DNA from: Acholoe squamosa
Taxonomy: Eukaryota; Annelida; Polychaeta; Phyllodocida; Polynoidae
Length of the DNA: 64,000 nucleotides
Direction of reading: 5' to 3'
Assembly: GCA_949317995.1 (NCBI GenBank)
Contig: OX439043.1
Span: forward strand, 1,604,501 to 1,668,500
Positions 1 to 11,853 of this stretch are shown piece by piece (position 1 is the first letter of the stretch; every line of letters begins with the position of its first letter). Position numbers and translations under genes: made by a program. The notes beneath the pieces are model-generated. The model was not told the DNA's origin. It saw nothing but the letters and a program-made list of their open reading frames with translations, and made no database searches.

Positions 1-1910
1 ATGAAATGATCCGTTTCATTAGGATATTGCAACACGGGAGTACTTGTGAACAGATCCTTAAGCTCTAGAAAAGCAGATTCCTGTTAATGCGTCCAAGGAA
101 ACCTATCCTTGGTACTTCCTGGAGTCCAGTTAGCTAAAATTTGCAAAGGGTAACTGACTCTAGAATAATTGGGGTTGAATTCCCATTAATATGAACAGAA
201 ACCTAAAATTGACCTCAAATCTTTAGGTGAGCTAGGTCTACTCTAATTCGTAACTGATTCTATTTTCTCCGGATCAGCTTTTATCCCGTTATCCGAAATG
301 ATACGGCCCATATAGTTTATAGACTTCTTTTACATGTTACATTTCTTAAGTGTCAGTTTGAGACCATTAGAAATAATCCGTTCTAACACCATCTTATGAT
401 TGCTAGAACACTCTTTGAATGTTTTTGCGAAGACTATTACATCATCAAGATATACAAGACACTTTTTCCACAATAAGTCACTCAAAAGAGTTTCCATCAT
501 TGCTTCAAATGTAGCTGGTGCGTTGCACAAACCAAAAGGCATTACATTATATTGAAAAATCAATATGACTGTTTTTTCCATATCGGTTGGGTTCATTCCA
601 ACCTGCCAATATCCCGATTGGAGATCTAGGGTACAAAACCAACTATTAACGAGTAAATTGTCTCATCTATTCGAGGCAATGGATACAAATTCTTTTTCAT
701 TTCTCCATTTAACTTTCTGTAGTCTATACAGAATCTGATGGTACCATCTTTTTTGGTTACCATACATACAGGACTACTCCATGAGCTAATGGACGGGACT
801 ATTACGTCCTGTTCCAACATCTTATTGATTTCTTCTTCAGCTACTCTTTTCTTGGCAAAAGGTAATCGTCTATAAGGAATCTTAAACGGTTCCTCTTCTC
901 CAGTAACTATTCTATGCACTACGTTCGTTGTCTTACCCAGTGGTTCACTGGATTTGGCAAAGGCAGTCTTATATTGCTGGAGCAATCCATAAAATTCTTT
1001 CGGATGTTCCGGATCTTCTAATGAAGTATCTTCATACAACTTTAGTAAGTCGTCTGAGATATCATATGTATCCGTTACTTTAGGCAGTTTCAAAGTACTA
1101 TTCGTAACTCTTTCCGAAAGTGTGACATTTCCAAAGACATGTCCCTTTTTCAAGTAGATAGCAGAGGTTTCCATATTGGAAACCAGTACTACCGCCCAGG
1201 ATGCATTTGCTACCATAGTGTCTACGAAAGTTAATCCGATACTAGACAAGGCAACTACATCCGGTTCTATTACTGCAGTTTTGCTTCACATGACGGGATC
1301 GCTTCTCAGGAGCACATCACAGGCTACTCCTACTGGGATTCGGACAGTATGTGCCACACTTGCCATACTACTTACTTGTCTCACTACACATTGCACCTTT
1401 ACAGGATACGGGTATTTCACACTCAACACTCCTGATTGTGGTTCCAACACCACACCATACAGGGAGGTGAAATCCAACCTGAGTATCCCCTCATCTGATA
1501 TATCCGCAAAGGTGGCACTCATGACATAATCATGCATTCCATCCAATTGCAATTTCACACAAGTTTTACCATACGTTTGCATTGTACTGCCATGGGCCGT
1601 CTGAGCACTTCCTCCCGATAAGAGAGTATCATGTTCGTCCAGGATAAGATTGTAGAATCTCTTGGAGACACAGGAGTGGCTAGCACCCGTATCAACGAGA
1701 AATTCAGCAGGTCTTCCATTAAAAGTAAGGCAGAGATACCACTGCCTTCCATTTAATAGGAAAAGCTTGTCCATGACAATCGGAACATCATTGTTCACAC
1801 CACAGGTCAATCCACATCCTTTTAGGGATTCCAGACAAGGATGACCCAGGGGTATGTGGGCACTTCCAACCCTTGCTAACTCATAGCCGCCTACCTCGTT
1901 ACCGATACTG
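1..1910 (-). pseudogene. pol: Broken pol of gypsy copy 1: aspartic protease, reverse transcriptase, start of RNase H
   Basis: The protease motif DTGASHS lies in the segment 1810-1286. A linker with DYRKLN and PLPRIDET follows in 1249-626, then the RT core with FGLCNAPATF and YLDD in 596-330. Residues resembling the RT/RNase H tether of copy 2 (a TPVLQYP-like string) continue to base 1. The segments at 1810 and 1249 share one frame and are separated only by a TGA at 1286-1288. A frameshift lies near 626-655, a four-residue in-frame deletion follows DMEKT, and a further shift occurs below 330. In the parent element this polyprotein matures Gag, copies RNA into cDNA and degrades the template. 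This copy cannot encode a working enzyme as it stands. Confidence 0.85.
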
Positions 1911-4300
1911 TTTTTTTTTTTTAAAGTGTTTTATTAAGGTTCACAGAAATTATGCAAAAACATAACCTGTCTCCGAGCTCGGCGAAGCCGTTATGATGCT
2001 CGGGCCTTCTTTATAGGTGACTTATTCAATCTATTTAATAATCAGTGTAATGGCACACAATGTTACATGTCACATAGAGACCACTCATAGTTATATCTGC
2101 ACAATGTAATATAACACATAATGAGATGGGGATGAATGATGAGTTCAGAGTTCATGTAATGGTGTAGATTACACGGTACAAATAGTTCATGTAATGGTGT
2201 AGATTACATGATACCTATGTATAATACAAACAGTCTGTTTCATTTCAATGCACCACACACATATCTGTCATTAACCAGGTATACATGGAAGATTCATACA
2301 TAGCTGTCATAAGAGGACCCAGCACGCAATCATAGTTTATCATACAATTCAAAAAGAGTGTGTATACTAGACAAGTATGGTATATTTATCATTGATGTAA
2401 CATTTAGGATAATCTCTTTTAATTTCTTCTTTAAATACCTCTTTTTCCTTAATCAGTGTATACTTTATCTTTAGCTTATTCCATCTTCTAATGGCCTCCT
2501 GATGGAAACTCTTATATACAACCGGATTCCTGGATATCCTTTGAATGTATCTCAGGCCTAATTGCTGTCTAGTATTCCTGGGTCTAAAATCAATAACATT
2601 TAGTTTTGAATACTATATGCATAAATTAAAAGATGTGTGTCACGTCTATCTTCTAATTTCTTACATTTACTCATATCATGAAGCTCATTAGTAGTGTGCA
2701 AGGGGTTCTTTTCTAACCTAACCTTGTAGGCAATTCTTAATGCCCTGTTCTGGATTAATTGTAAATCTTGGGCATATGTTGCTTGGTGGTTGTCCCATAT
2801 GATATCGGCATAGTCAAATATTGGTAGGATCTTACTTTTATACAACTTAACTGCACCTGGTACATCAAGATATCTCCTAATCTTTGCTAACTGGTGCACC
2901 CTAAACATGACATTTGATTTGGTTTTTTGCCTCTGCTTATCAAAAGACAATTCATCATCTATACACCAAGGTATTTAAACTCCTTAACACGTTCTAGTTG
3001 CTGATTATTTATATCAACCTGGTTGTCATTCGTATCTTCACTATTTGGACCAAAGTGCATCCATTTTGTTTTATCCTTATTGATAGTCAACAGGTTGGAA
3101 CAACACCATTGGTTTACAGCAGGAACCATCTGCCTCATCTGTCCAAAATTATGCACTGACATCACAGCATCATCAGCATATAAGACAGTTGAACACAAGG
3201 GGAAACATGTTGGCAGTTCATTTATATATAATGTAAACAATATGGGACCTAGTATTGACCCTTGTGGTACCCCATACTTCACTGCCTTTACCTGTGATAC
3301 AGAATTATTTACCACAACCCTCTGTGTTCTGCCAGTTAAGTAGCTGGAGAACAAACTACAAGTATTTCTTGATAAACCCAAGTCTTTTAATTTATTTATC
3401 AGCAATGGATGTGACACAGTATCAAAAGCCTTGGAATAATCTAAGAACAGGCTATATGTGTCCTTATTCTTGGCATTATACAGACAGTTTAGGTATGTGG
3501 TAGTTGCAGTTAATGTGGACCGTCCTGGCCTTAAACCATGTTGAGTGTTGGTCATAATATCCCTTTCCTCCAAGAAACCTCTTAACCTATTGGCCATTAT
3601 TTTTTCAAAAATCTTTCCCGGTAAGGGCAAAAGACTTATAGGCCTAAGATTAGTAACTAGTTTACAATTCCCTTTCTTGGGTATAGGTATAACTGTGGCT
3701 GCTTTCCACAGATTGGGGAAGGAACTACTTTGTAGGCATTTGTTAAAAATAAGAACCAGTTTGCCAGGATCACACAAAAATACCTTCTTTAGGATAAATG
3801 TTTTGACATCTTTTATGTTGGATGCCTTACTGCAGTCAATCTTTCTAATTTCTTTTAACATTTCCTCTGTGGAGATCATTGTATGAAGTAGTTCAATGTC
3901 TAAGGGATTATCTGCAGGCATGGGGGGTATATGTACAGTGGGATGTCGCATAGCAAGCTCCTCTCCTATGTTTGAAAAATAGTTATTTATATAATTAGCT
4001 ACATCCCCATTGGGTATATCAGCCTTAGTGACATTGTCTATCAATCTAATCAAACTGGCTTTGCCTTTCCTCGGCAGTAGTCTTTCTATAGCTTCCCAAA
4101 AGGCTTTTGGGTCTTTGTTGTCCTTTCTTATCAATTTAGTCATTACTGTTTGTTTGCTGTGCAGAGAGGCCATTTCAACCTCATTACGCTTTGCTTTAGC
4201 TATTTCCTCATCAACCTTCAATTTTGTTCTCCTAAATTTCTTATACAGTTTGTCTCGTTCCCCTGTGCTCCCTGGGCACCTGGTATATTGGGTTCCCTAA
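1911..4300 (-). mobile_element. 5'-truncated LINE (CR1/Jockey-type) inserted in gypsy copy 1
   Basis: A T-run at about 1912-1922 on the plus strand is the poly(A) tail of a minus-strand LINE. The RT ORF occupies 4221-2600, and an untranslated region of about 680 bp lies between it and the tail. The left half of the host gypsy (protease) abuts the tail, and the right half (end of gag, first residues of pol) abuts the 5' end near 4300. The endonuclease domain is absent; the copy begins in the linker between EN and RT (RDKLYKK). I could not identify a convincing target-site duplication, so the 5' boundary is good to about 30 bp. Confidence 0.8.
2600..4221 (-). pseudogene. LINE ORF2 fragment: reverse transcriptase plus C-terminal region
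   Basis: The first 420 residues contain LRPISLLP, HGLRPGRST, DYSKAFDTV, GVPQGSILGP and the catalytic YADD. This order and the GVPQGS string are typical of CR1/L2/Jockey-group RTs rather than RTE (GVKQG). The frame breaks near 2955, after the EFKYLGV string, where one missing base moves the reading to the second segment (2950-2600). That segment holds the usual FDYADIIWD string of the post-RT domain. The protein would nick target DNA and prime reverse transcription of its own RNA. With no endonuclease and one frameshift the copy is dead. It is clearly related to the LINE at 7.8-9.6 kb, sharing the strings before RT that end in a conserved NYINxxxxxIGE block. Confidence 0.85.
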
Positions 4301-4413
4301 CCTACTAGTGCTGGGCGAATTTGCTACTACATGCAAACTGTCATCATGGATGGTGATATCATGGCAAGATTTGTCACAGGGATCCCCTTGCCTGCCCATT
4401 GAGGGACCCCTCC

Positions 4414-7045
4414 TTAGTTTTCCTCTGTATATATACCAGAGATACCTCCCTGTCCCCTAGGAACAGGTTTATCAGCCGTGCATTTGGCTGCATAGTGTCC
4501 TAAAGTTTGACACCTAAAACACCTTCTCTGAGATTAATCAACTTGGGGCCTCCTCAGCAGCACTAGTGTCTCTACCAAATCAGTAGGAGCAGCAGCAGCT
4601 GCTACAGTGGGGATATTCGGCTGAGCTGGCCCAGAAGCTGTTTTACTCATAACAGTTCTTCCTTTTTCCTTTCGACCCACCTTACGGTACCGCTTCTGGT
4701 GGTAGTATTTTCCGGCTACATGAACTGAGCCAATATATTTTCCGTTATCGTTGGAAATATATTCCTCATCCTGATTAACATCCTGAAGGTCCACAGGTAC
4801 CAACTGGAATGGTTCAGGTACCTTTACGGATGATTCTCCGTATTGTAGCGGAGCAGCCTGTAACGGGTTAGGTGCCAGACCCACCAGCCTTTTCTTCATG
4901 TCATAACCATCAATGGCTATGAAAAGATCACTGAAGAATGTCTCATTCTTCCATGAATCCCAGACCACTTGTTTGTGATCCGGATCTCGCAATCCACTAT
5001 AGAATCGTGTGAACAATTCCTGCAGATAGCAGTCATCATCATGAGCCCAATTTGGGCGTGCCTTTGACAGTAGATCCTGTAGAACTCTAACCCGAAGACT
5101 CATGAGACTCCTTGGGTTTCTGGGTCCTCTTTTTAAAGCTTACCCATGGATCTTCTCTTACGATAGAACCAAACAGGTAAACGGCACATTCGACCAATTG
5201 GTCATAGGTACCGGATATTCCATAGGCTGCTCTCCACTGGTTAAGAGCTACTTTTCCACCCTTATTTAACCAGCAAATCAGGTAAGGCAGAGCTTCTTCT
5301 TTCGTCCAACCACTACAGTTGACTTCATCAACAAATGCCTGATACCTATCCTTCCATGGATCATTCGAATCATAGGGAGGAGGTATCCTTGCCTGTCTAC
5401 GAGTTGGGTTATAACACCCCCTTATTCTGTCAGCCTCTTGCATGCTCCAGTCCATGACTTCCATGCCATCTGCACCCTTCTGGTAACAGTCAATACCCAA
5501 ATTTTGGATACATTGGCTCCTATCAAAGATGCTTTGCATCCCTGCCAGTATGGATGTCCTCCCATTCGGTTTCCTACCGCCTCCACCAGATCCGGATCCT
5601 CCTGATCCAGGTCCACCGGGGCCACCTCCAGGATTACCACCTTGGGGTCCATTACCCGAATAACCACCAGAGTATCCTCCAGCACTGCCAGTGTTTCTGG
5701 CTGAACCGGTTGGTGCATACCTTGGGTAGGATTTATTTTGATTCCCTCCCTGGGTATTAGCACTTCCTGAATAGGAAAACACTCCCCCCAGAATAATAAT
5801 TATTATGGTTATATCCTGAAGAAGCTTGTCTAGGGATATAAGTACCCCGTACCACATAAGGTTGTGTTGGTGCCGAACTGGGACCTAACCCGGTTACTGG
5901 TATATTGGGACCAAGGTTGGGATTAGGTATTCTTGGTCCAGCTAGAGTGGTTGAGCAAAATAAGAAGGAGGTGTTAGCAAGTTTCTTATTGGTCCAGGTA
6001 CTCGAGGTAGGGGTGGCGGTGTTATATTTGGTGTATTTATCACTGCATTAGTCTGAGTCGGATTGATTTTATGACTCAGATCGGGTATCTGTGGTGCTTG
6101 ACCTACTGCCAGATCCTGTCTTGGATCCCTAGGTGTAGGAGCACTACTTGTGGGGGTATGGGCTGAGCCGAAAGGTATGGTTGTACTGTCTGGAGCTACC
6201 ACTCCCTCAGAGGCGGTGAGATCTGGTTTCTTATAAACACCAGAATTCACATTCTTATCCGCCCCATCAGTAACAAATGGATTGTATCTGGTAGGCGTTA
6301 CATTTTGATCTGTTTTTGTTATCATTGTAGACATCACGTTTGGATCTATATTACCTATAGTCAGTTGAGCGGCTTCTACATATTTGTCTAGAGTTATTGC
6401 AGTACTCTGCAACTCCTGTAACTCTTTAGTGAGTTTCTCTCTATCCTCTTCCAGTTGTTTATTATATGCTATAAAACCCGTCCGGATCATTTCATTGTCT
6501 TGAGCTTGCTTGTTACACTGGAGTTTCAAGTTTTCTAATTCACTTTGATAGTGACTTATATCAGCTTCGTAGTTGACTTTATCACGACAAAGCTGATCAT
6601 TTGTATTGATGTAGGTTTGAATACGATCGTGTCAATTGTCATACTCCTTATTGAATGATTTTTTCATATCTTGGAGTTTCATCTCTTCATCTTGCAATTC
6701 TTTCATATATTCTTTCTTCCTGGTTTCAAATTCGGCTCGCATACCAACAAGATCATCCTCAAGATGTTGTTTCTCAATAACCACTTCATCTTTCGCTTTG
6801 ACTAGGATATTCAAATTCTCATTCAAAGTATTATAAGTCTCATTTAGCAAGAGGACATCCAGTTGTTTGAATTCCTCACCTTCCAGTATTGCATACGTTA
6901 CATCGATGGCGCTGTAATCCCAAATAGGCAAACCTCGTCTGGCTACCCAGAAGATAAATAACAGGGCAGCTAGTGGTCTACTTAAGAAATATACTTTAAG
7001 CTTGGATAGCAAGAGGCCTGTGACTGAGAGAGAGAGCGATAACAA
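4414..7045 (-). pseudogene. gag: Broken gag of gypsy copy 1
   Basis: The N-terminal part (7045-6632) and its continuation after a single in-frame TGA (6632-6634) form a long coiled coil. A Pro/Thr-rich linker follows (to 5942), then a Gly-rich stretch and the capsid-like region (5857-5087, 5103-4534) with RRQARIPP, WTKEEALPYL and FKKRTQKP strings that align with gag of copy 2. A frameshift near 5103 and a TAA at 4534-4536 break the end. In frame beyond that TAA lies the zinc knuckle C-F-R-C...H...C (about 4471-4512), and then the natural gag stop at 4414-4416. The product would form the particle and bind RNA. Several lesions make this a relic. Confidence 0.82.
4417..4423 (-). promoter_or_regulatory. 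Candidate -1 frameshift heptamer at the gag/pol junction (copy 1)
   Basis: The last codons of gag read GAG GAA AAC TAA, giving the heptamer G GAA AAC directly before the stop. The -1 frame is open from this point toward protease, up to the LINE insertion. The same four codons end gag in copy 2, although the neighbouring sequence has diverged. GGAAAAC is not an ideal X-XXY-YYZ heptamer, since P-site re-pairing would need a G:U pair. Function is inferred only from conservation and frame. Confidence 0.4.
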
Positions 7046-7810
7046 TGTCCTTTGTCAACTTCCGATTCTTCCCTAAATTCTGATTGGATCCTTAACAACC
7101 CCCTTAAGGGTTTTAAATAGTTTAAGGAATACCAGACAGTTACCCAGTAAGAGTCCCTCCGACTAAGTAGGTACTTTTCAGAATTTCAATCCATTCCTAC
7201 ATGTTAGCTGCCGAATATAGATATCTTCCCCTTTGCTTCCAGGTCGAACTGTGGATCCCTGAGGATTTGAGCACTATTCGCGCTCTCCTCCTCAAGCACA
7301 GCATTTATATACCTCCAGACTACTGGTGGTTTTGACTTTTCATTACCGGATACCATTGCATCAGACTTTCACCCTGATGCAACTCTAAAGGATATATCTG
7401 AGAGGAATACCACCGCCAGCCTATAGGGGTTTAACTTCCACTGCCATGATATTCATCCTCGTGACCCCCAGACTGAAGTGAACAAAGTCTACCAGGGCCA
7501 CTCACAACAGCATTACCCGAGGCCATTTGATATTCTATAGGGACATATCAGCCCACACTCAGCCTAGACTTTCAACATGCGCTCAATCCACAATTAAACT
7601 ACCAACCCTTCACAAAATTATACTCACCCCATGATCACTTCACTACATTTATCGTTTGGTGTGTGGCTTCAATAGCCGCTTACTCACCCTGTATTCCTAC
7701 TCTGATCAGTCACCATGGAGGACGCACACAATCAACCACCATTCGCAAACCAGCTATTTTAATTTGGCAATGGTCCACCTTTTATATCACTCATACTTTC
7801 ATCTCCCCGA
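7046..7810. other. Unassigned stretch between gypsy gag and the plus-strand LINE
   Basis: By position this should hold the leader, primer site and 5' LTR of gypsy copy 1, or what is left of them. I found no direct repeat, no clear primer site and no convincing ORF. The sequence is unlike the LTR of copy 2. Confidence 0.4.
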
Positions 7811-9640
7811 AATCCCTCTAACTCAACGTCTTTCAATTAATCAATGTAATAACTAGGCCCAAGTCAGGTACTCTGCTTGATCATATATATATACTAATAT
7901 ACACAATGCTGCTAGCTATGGGACCTTGGATTTTTATATTTCTGATCATAGTCCTATTTATGTCGTTCCTGTGTGAACGATATGAAATAAAAAAGAAAAA
8001 GGAAAAAGCTAGATCATATAGAAATTATGACTTCCTGACACTTAAGAATGTTCTGGTCAATTATAATTGGGAAAATATATTGTTACAAGAAAACCCAAAT
8101 GATAATGGAGAAGCATTTTTAGAGTGATAAATGATACATTGAACATAATGTGTCCTGTTAGAACAATAGTTATTCCTGAACATACACTGCCATGGTTGAC
8201 CGAAGATGTTTTGGATTTGATGAAATTAAGAGATAGTCTATATAAGACAGCAAAGAATACTATGATGGAAGATGAATTAACATAGAGTTTAATCAGAAAT
8301 CTTTAATAATAAAAAGAAGGAAATGTTAAACTTATTGGAACATAGAAAAGATGATCTTGCAAAATATTGGGAAGTGATCAAAAGATTATTACCCAATAAG
8401 ACATGTGCCTCTCTTATTAAACTAAGAAATAACACAATTAATATAGTTATTCCCCCAAATAAGTGTGCTGATTATATAAACAGCTTTTCCACGGTTATTG
8501 GGGAAAAATTGGCAAAAGCACTACCACTGGGAGAATGGAACGAAAATCACAGTGCTCCGTATGGTACTCCAGTAACTGATACTGATCTACTCTTTGAGCT
8601 GTCCTACATAGACTTCATTGAACTGGTAAAGACAATTAATATTAAGAAAACATCTGCTATTAAACATTGTTAATCTTTTGTGATAAAGGATGTATAATAG
8701 GTGTTTGACATTCGCTTTTTTTCCTGATGATTGGAAAATAGCAATGGTTATTCCTTTGCCTAAGAAAGCTAACTCTATGAATGTGGGAGATCTTAGACCT
8801 ATAAGTTTATTGCCTATTACTGGAAAACTTCTAGAGAAAATTGTATGTAAAAGATTACAGTTATACATGAGAGACATGGTCTTTTGTGGCCGACTCAGCA
8901 TGGCTACCGAAAGGGGCACTCGACTCAGACTGCTATTACTGAACATTTTAAGACCATAAATTATAACTTTATTATTTATAAACCAACCTATAGCCTATAT
9001 ATGGACTTCAAAAAAGTTTTGATATGGTTTCACATTTAAAATTATTAAAAAAATTGGATGCCTTTGGACAAGAACAAAAACTTGTGATTTTTTAAAAAAT
9101 TATTTATCTAATAGATATCAGTGCACCTTAACTCTTGATATTACTTCTTCGTTGAAACCCATTACTTATGGCGTTCCACAAGGATCAGTTCTGGGTCGAG
9201 TGCTTTTTTCTATCTATATAAACTCTCTACCTTAAGCAGTAAATTGTGATATCACTTTATATGCTGATGATGCAGTTGTCTATGCTGTTTCACCTAATGC
9301 TATGAACCAGGTTATTGGCAAAATTACTTCTTGGTGTCTAAATAATACTCTCACTATTAATGAACAAAAAAACAAAGAAATGGCTTTTAATATTAATCCT
9401 AACGACCAATCATATTTTACTATGAATAACACGGTGTTGGAAAGGGTTAGTAGCTTTTCCTACTTAGGCTTAGTGATGGACACTGAGCTCAAATTTGTGG
9501 GACACAGAGGAAATGTAATGAGAGGGTCAGACATAGGATTCTCCAAATGGGACGAGTGAGAAACAAAATGCTGCTCTGACTTTTTATAATCTATAATTCT
9601 GTCAACAGTTGATTACTGTGATTTTACAGTCCAAATAGAT
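7811..9640 (+). mobile_element. Degenerate LINE (CR1/Jockey-type), second copy
   Basis: The end of the apurinic-type endonuclease is readable in pieces: GTLLDHIY near 7869-7892 and SDHSPIYVV at 7941-7967. The EN/RT linker (PWLTEDV...RDSLYKTAK, about 8190-8265), the RT segments and a post-RT string (VDYCDF, about 9610-9627) follow. The copy stops being recognisable at about 9640, where the DIRS-like element begins. Many frameshifts and stops show it is older than the neighbouring elements. The 5' limit is approximate. Confidence 0.75.
7820..9634 (+). pseudogene. Broken LINE ORF2: end of endonuclease, reverse transcriptase
   Basis: Segments in shifting frames carry an EN C-terminal SDH motif (7941), a linker (8010-8270), a pre-RT block (8323-8673, with WEVIKRLLP and CADYIN), RT blocks LRPISLLPITGKLLEK (8789-8842), YGVPQGSVLG (9167-9196) and YADDAV (9259-9276), and a thumb segment (9302-9559, with LERVSSFSYLGL). 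The catalytic YADD survives but no continuous reading frame does. The order of blocks matches the LINE at 1911-4300, and sequence similarity between the two is evident over the pre-RT block and the YADD-to-YLG region. No function is expected. Confidence 0.78.
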
Positions 9641-9823
9641 CACCCTGGGGATCTATTGACCTATTGACTTTGAGACACTGCACCACCTCCACCTGGTGTA
9701 GTTTAGAACAGTTACCCCCTCACACTCTCCCCCCACAGCAGGGGTGACAGCAGTTCAGCAAACAGCAGCAGCATATGGCAGGCAGGACAAGAACTTTGAT
9801 TTTTTTTTTTCATTTTCTTCATC

Positions 9824-9976
9824 ATGGGAGTCATTTGTGACTCTTGCGAGGAGCAATACCACGGGAACTCCAGACTGTGTCCTATGTGTAAGCACCCTAA
9901 CCCTAAATGGGACCCACAGCAGCAGTTAGGGGCCCTAAAGGAGCAAGCAGGCCATGGAGGACCACAGCTACAGTGA
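9824..9976 (+). pseudogene. Small zinc-ribbon ORF, probable start of the DIRS-element ORF1
   Basis: An ATG opens 50 codons with two CxxC pairs: C5-C8 (CDSC) and C19-C22 (CPMC), followed by a Pro/Trp and Gln-rich tail, then TGA at 9974. Spacing CxxC-x10-CxxC is that of a small zinc ribbon or zinc-finger fold. The next frame carries a coiled coil, so I read this as the N-terminus of ORF1 separated by a frameshift near 9974 and a TAG at 10009. Nucleic-acid binding is an inference from the cysteine pattern. Confidence 0.5.
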
Positions 9977-10011
9977 AGTCACCCAGTCATGGCCACCCGG
10001 CAGCTGCGTAG

Positions 10012-10565
10012 GATGCCGGGGCACCCGGGCATGACACCGGGGCCACGGAGGATGCCTTTGATACGAAGGTACAGGATTTGCAAGCACAAATCGAGGAAGG
10101 GAAGGACAGAGAGAAGCAGATACAACACTTGGGCAGGCAGAAGGAGTTAGAGTTGGAGTTGGCATCGATTCGCGCTCTAAACACATATATTTTGAAGGAT
10201 ATCGCCCAAGGTGAGAAAGCGTGGAGTGGCCTTATGGCAGCCTTTGATTATGCGGACCCAAGTGCAATACCACACAAATATCCACTGGTAACTGGGAAAC
10301 AATTGCAAAAACTTTTGGTAAAGGACCGGGGAGGGAGCCCGAACGCACTGGGACATCATAACATTCAAGATGGCGGACCGGGCCTTCCGGTTGGCAATAA
10401 TACAGCTACTGTATGGACAAATTCAGGAGATATTGGCCATCTGCAGGCCCCTGCAGGGCCCCAGCAGCTCAAAACAGGTATGAACAATGTTAATTTGCAA
10501 AATGTGGGCAATGATTTCCTTTCTGGGACCCGCGCGGTACCGAGCAGTGGCCACGGGGTACCCGG
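10012..10565 (+). pseudogene. DIRS-element ORF1, left part, cut by the gypsy insertion
   Basis: The open frame starts after the TAG at 10009-10011. It holds a coiled coil (Lys/Glu/Gln/Leu-rich, about 10070-10180), then a region rich in Gly, Pro and Asn. The frame reaches the CCGG target site at 10562-10565 and resumes, in the same phase, at 23287 beyond the gypsy element. No catalytic motif is visible; it is presumably a Gag-like structural protein. The bases at 10566-10605 that keep the frame open belong to the LTR, not to this gene. Confidence 0.65.
10562..10565. repeat. Target-site duplication CCGG, left copy (partner 23283-23286)
   Basis: CCGG abuts the TG of the left LTR, and the same four bases abut the CA of the right LTR. 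Removing the element plus one CCGG restores the phase of the interrupted ORF1. That is what a simple 4-bp staggered insertion predicts, although Ty3/gypsy duplications are often 4-6 bp. Confidence 0.85.
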
Positions 10566-10922
10566 TGTAATGGTTCGAATTATGGTTTCGACTAGTTCGA
10601 AGTGAAAACCAGACGAGGTATCTCGGGTTAGTGCAACTGGCACGTGTTTATTTCGGTGTAGGTATTACATCCACCTCGAAGAGTACTGCTTAGCTAGGCA
10701 TAAGCTCAGGTAAGGGTGGTCCGACTCCGTTGGCAGGCAGAGCCAGACTAACGCCTCCCTCGGTCCCAGGTAGGGGCTGGGGCGAGGCGGACAGTGCTGC
10801 CACCACCCTGCAGGGACCAGTGGTCGAAGAGATCTCTGGAGACTACCGGTGATGGGCGCACCGCTCGAAACGCCCTCTCGGGGGAGACGCTCACACTATA
10901 TCACGATCTACGAGCCCCTACA
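10566..10922 (-). repeat. 3' LTR of gypsy copy 2
   Basis: It is 357 bp, with TGTAATGG at the left and CCCCTACA at the right on the plus strand. It differs from the 5' LTR only at 10833 (T against C) and 10840 (A against T). Near identity implies a recent insertion, because the two LTRs are identical at integration. Confidence 0.95.
10647..10652 (-). terminator. Possible polyadenylation signal AATAAA in the LTR
   Basis: AATAAA is read on the minus strand, about 275 bp into the 3' LTR and about 80 bp before its end. That is a sensible place for transcript 3' end formation. The equivalent in the 5' LTR is 23007-23012. No cleavage site can be seen directly. Confidence 0.45.
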
Positions 10923-10933
10923 CTACCCCCACC
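10923..10933 (-). promoter_or_regulatory. Polypurine-tract-like sequence next to the 3' LTR
   Basis: On the minus strand GGTGGGGGTAG sits directly upstream of the TG that opens the 3' LTR. A G-rich tract here would prime plus-strand DNA synthesis after RNase H cutting. Two T residues make it an imperfect tract. Confidence 0.55.
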
Positions 10934-10937
10934 AGAA

Positions 10938-11853
10938 TAAGGAAAGGGGTGTGCAAAAAAATAACAGAGTACTATTTCGTTATTCTAAGAAAATTAGGGC
11001 TCGAAGTTAAAGACACGAGTTCGAAGTAGAACGTGATATGTTATTTGTGTGACGTCTTAATAACAGGAGTCGACCACATATAAATATTTTAAATAAAGTA
11101 AACATACATATACACTATGGAATAGGATTAAGGAGAGATATGGGTCGAAACAAGTTCGGAAGAACATGTTCGAGACCGTACATAGAGTATTAATTTGTAT
11201 GTTAAATAACGATATACCATATGATTTTAAGTTGCGTGACCCGAAAAGAAAAATTTTTGTTGTTCACGTATGAACACTATATATTACTTTTTTTTAACAC
11301 AGTTTACAATAACTGTGGGTTTTTATAACTATAATAATATACATATACACCTCTATACCACTACTATCCCCGAGATATGAACACAATGGGTGTGTGCCTG
11401 AGAAATATTAAATAGCTTTAAGGTAACAGATCATGTAGGTATATAGCACCAATTATTGTGTTTCATGAGTTCGATCGTAGTGGACGACGTTATGATCGAA
11501 GTTATTAAAACAGGAATAATATTTTCATGCGTAGGGTAAGAGGACTAGTGGTTAATTTAGATTATATATAATATGTTTCTATAGCAGCCCACCAGCGTAG
11601 TGGGTCTGCCGTACAATAAAAATTAACTTCGGGGCATCTTCAAGGTCGTTCACTGCTTGTCTGCAGATCCATTCGGCGGGTGACGGACTTGGCGGTGGCA
11701 AGCCGCGTCGCTGTGTGGTGTGCCCTGATCAAGATGGGAAGATGTAGATTCGTCCATTTGGCTCCGTGGGTCTGCATCCGTCCGGGCATCCGTCAGGTTC
11801 GGGGCACAGTATCAGTAGTCGGGGGTCCCGTAGGGTAGGGTCGTCGGCTGTCA
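10938..11853. other. AT-rich non-coding 3' region of gypsy copy 2
   Basis: This lies between the ORF B stop and the purine tract. It is much more AT-rich than the rest of the element, and I see no ORF or repeat in it. It is likely 3' untranslated or regulatory sequence, for example for packaging or RNA export. Function is unknown. Confidence 0.5.

Larger units (their letters stand above)
1..7810 (-). mobile_element. Degenerate Ty3/gypsy retrotransposon, copy 1 (runs off the left edge)
   Basis: Reading on the minus strand, gag (about 7045-4414) is followed by protease, RT and the start of RNase H (1910-1). The RNase H, integrase and 3' LTR would lie left of the window. Every recognisable block aligns with the younger copy at 10566-23282: the capsid region, zinc knuckle, gag terminus, DTGAS protease and YLDD RT. 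Stops and frameshifts break both genes, and a LINE splits the element at 1911-4300. No LTR could be delimited; the leader and 5' LTR should lie within about 7046-7810, so the right boundary is approximate. Confidence 0.85.

Noticed and set aside
1911..4300. Target-site duplication of the LINE (CCTAC-like strings on both sides)
   Set aside because: The match is five bases, displaced from the poly(A) tail, and could be chance.
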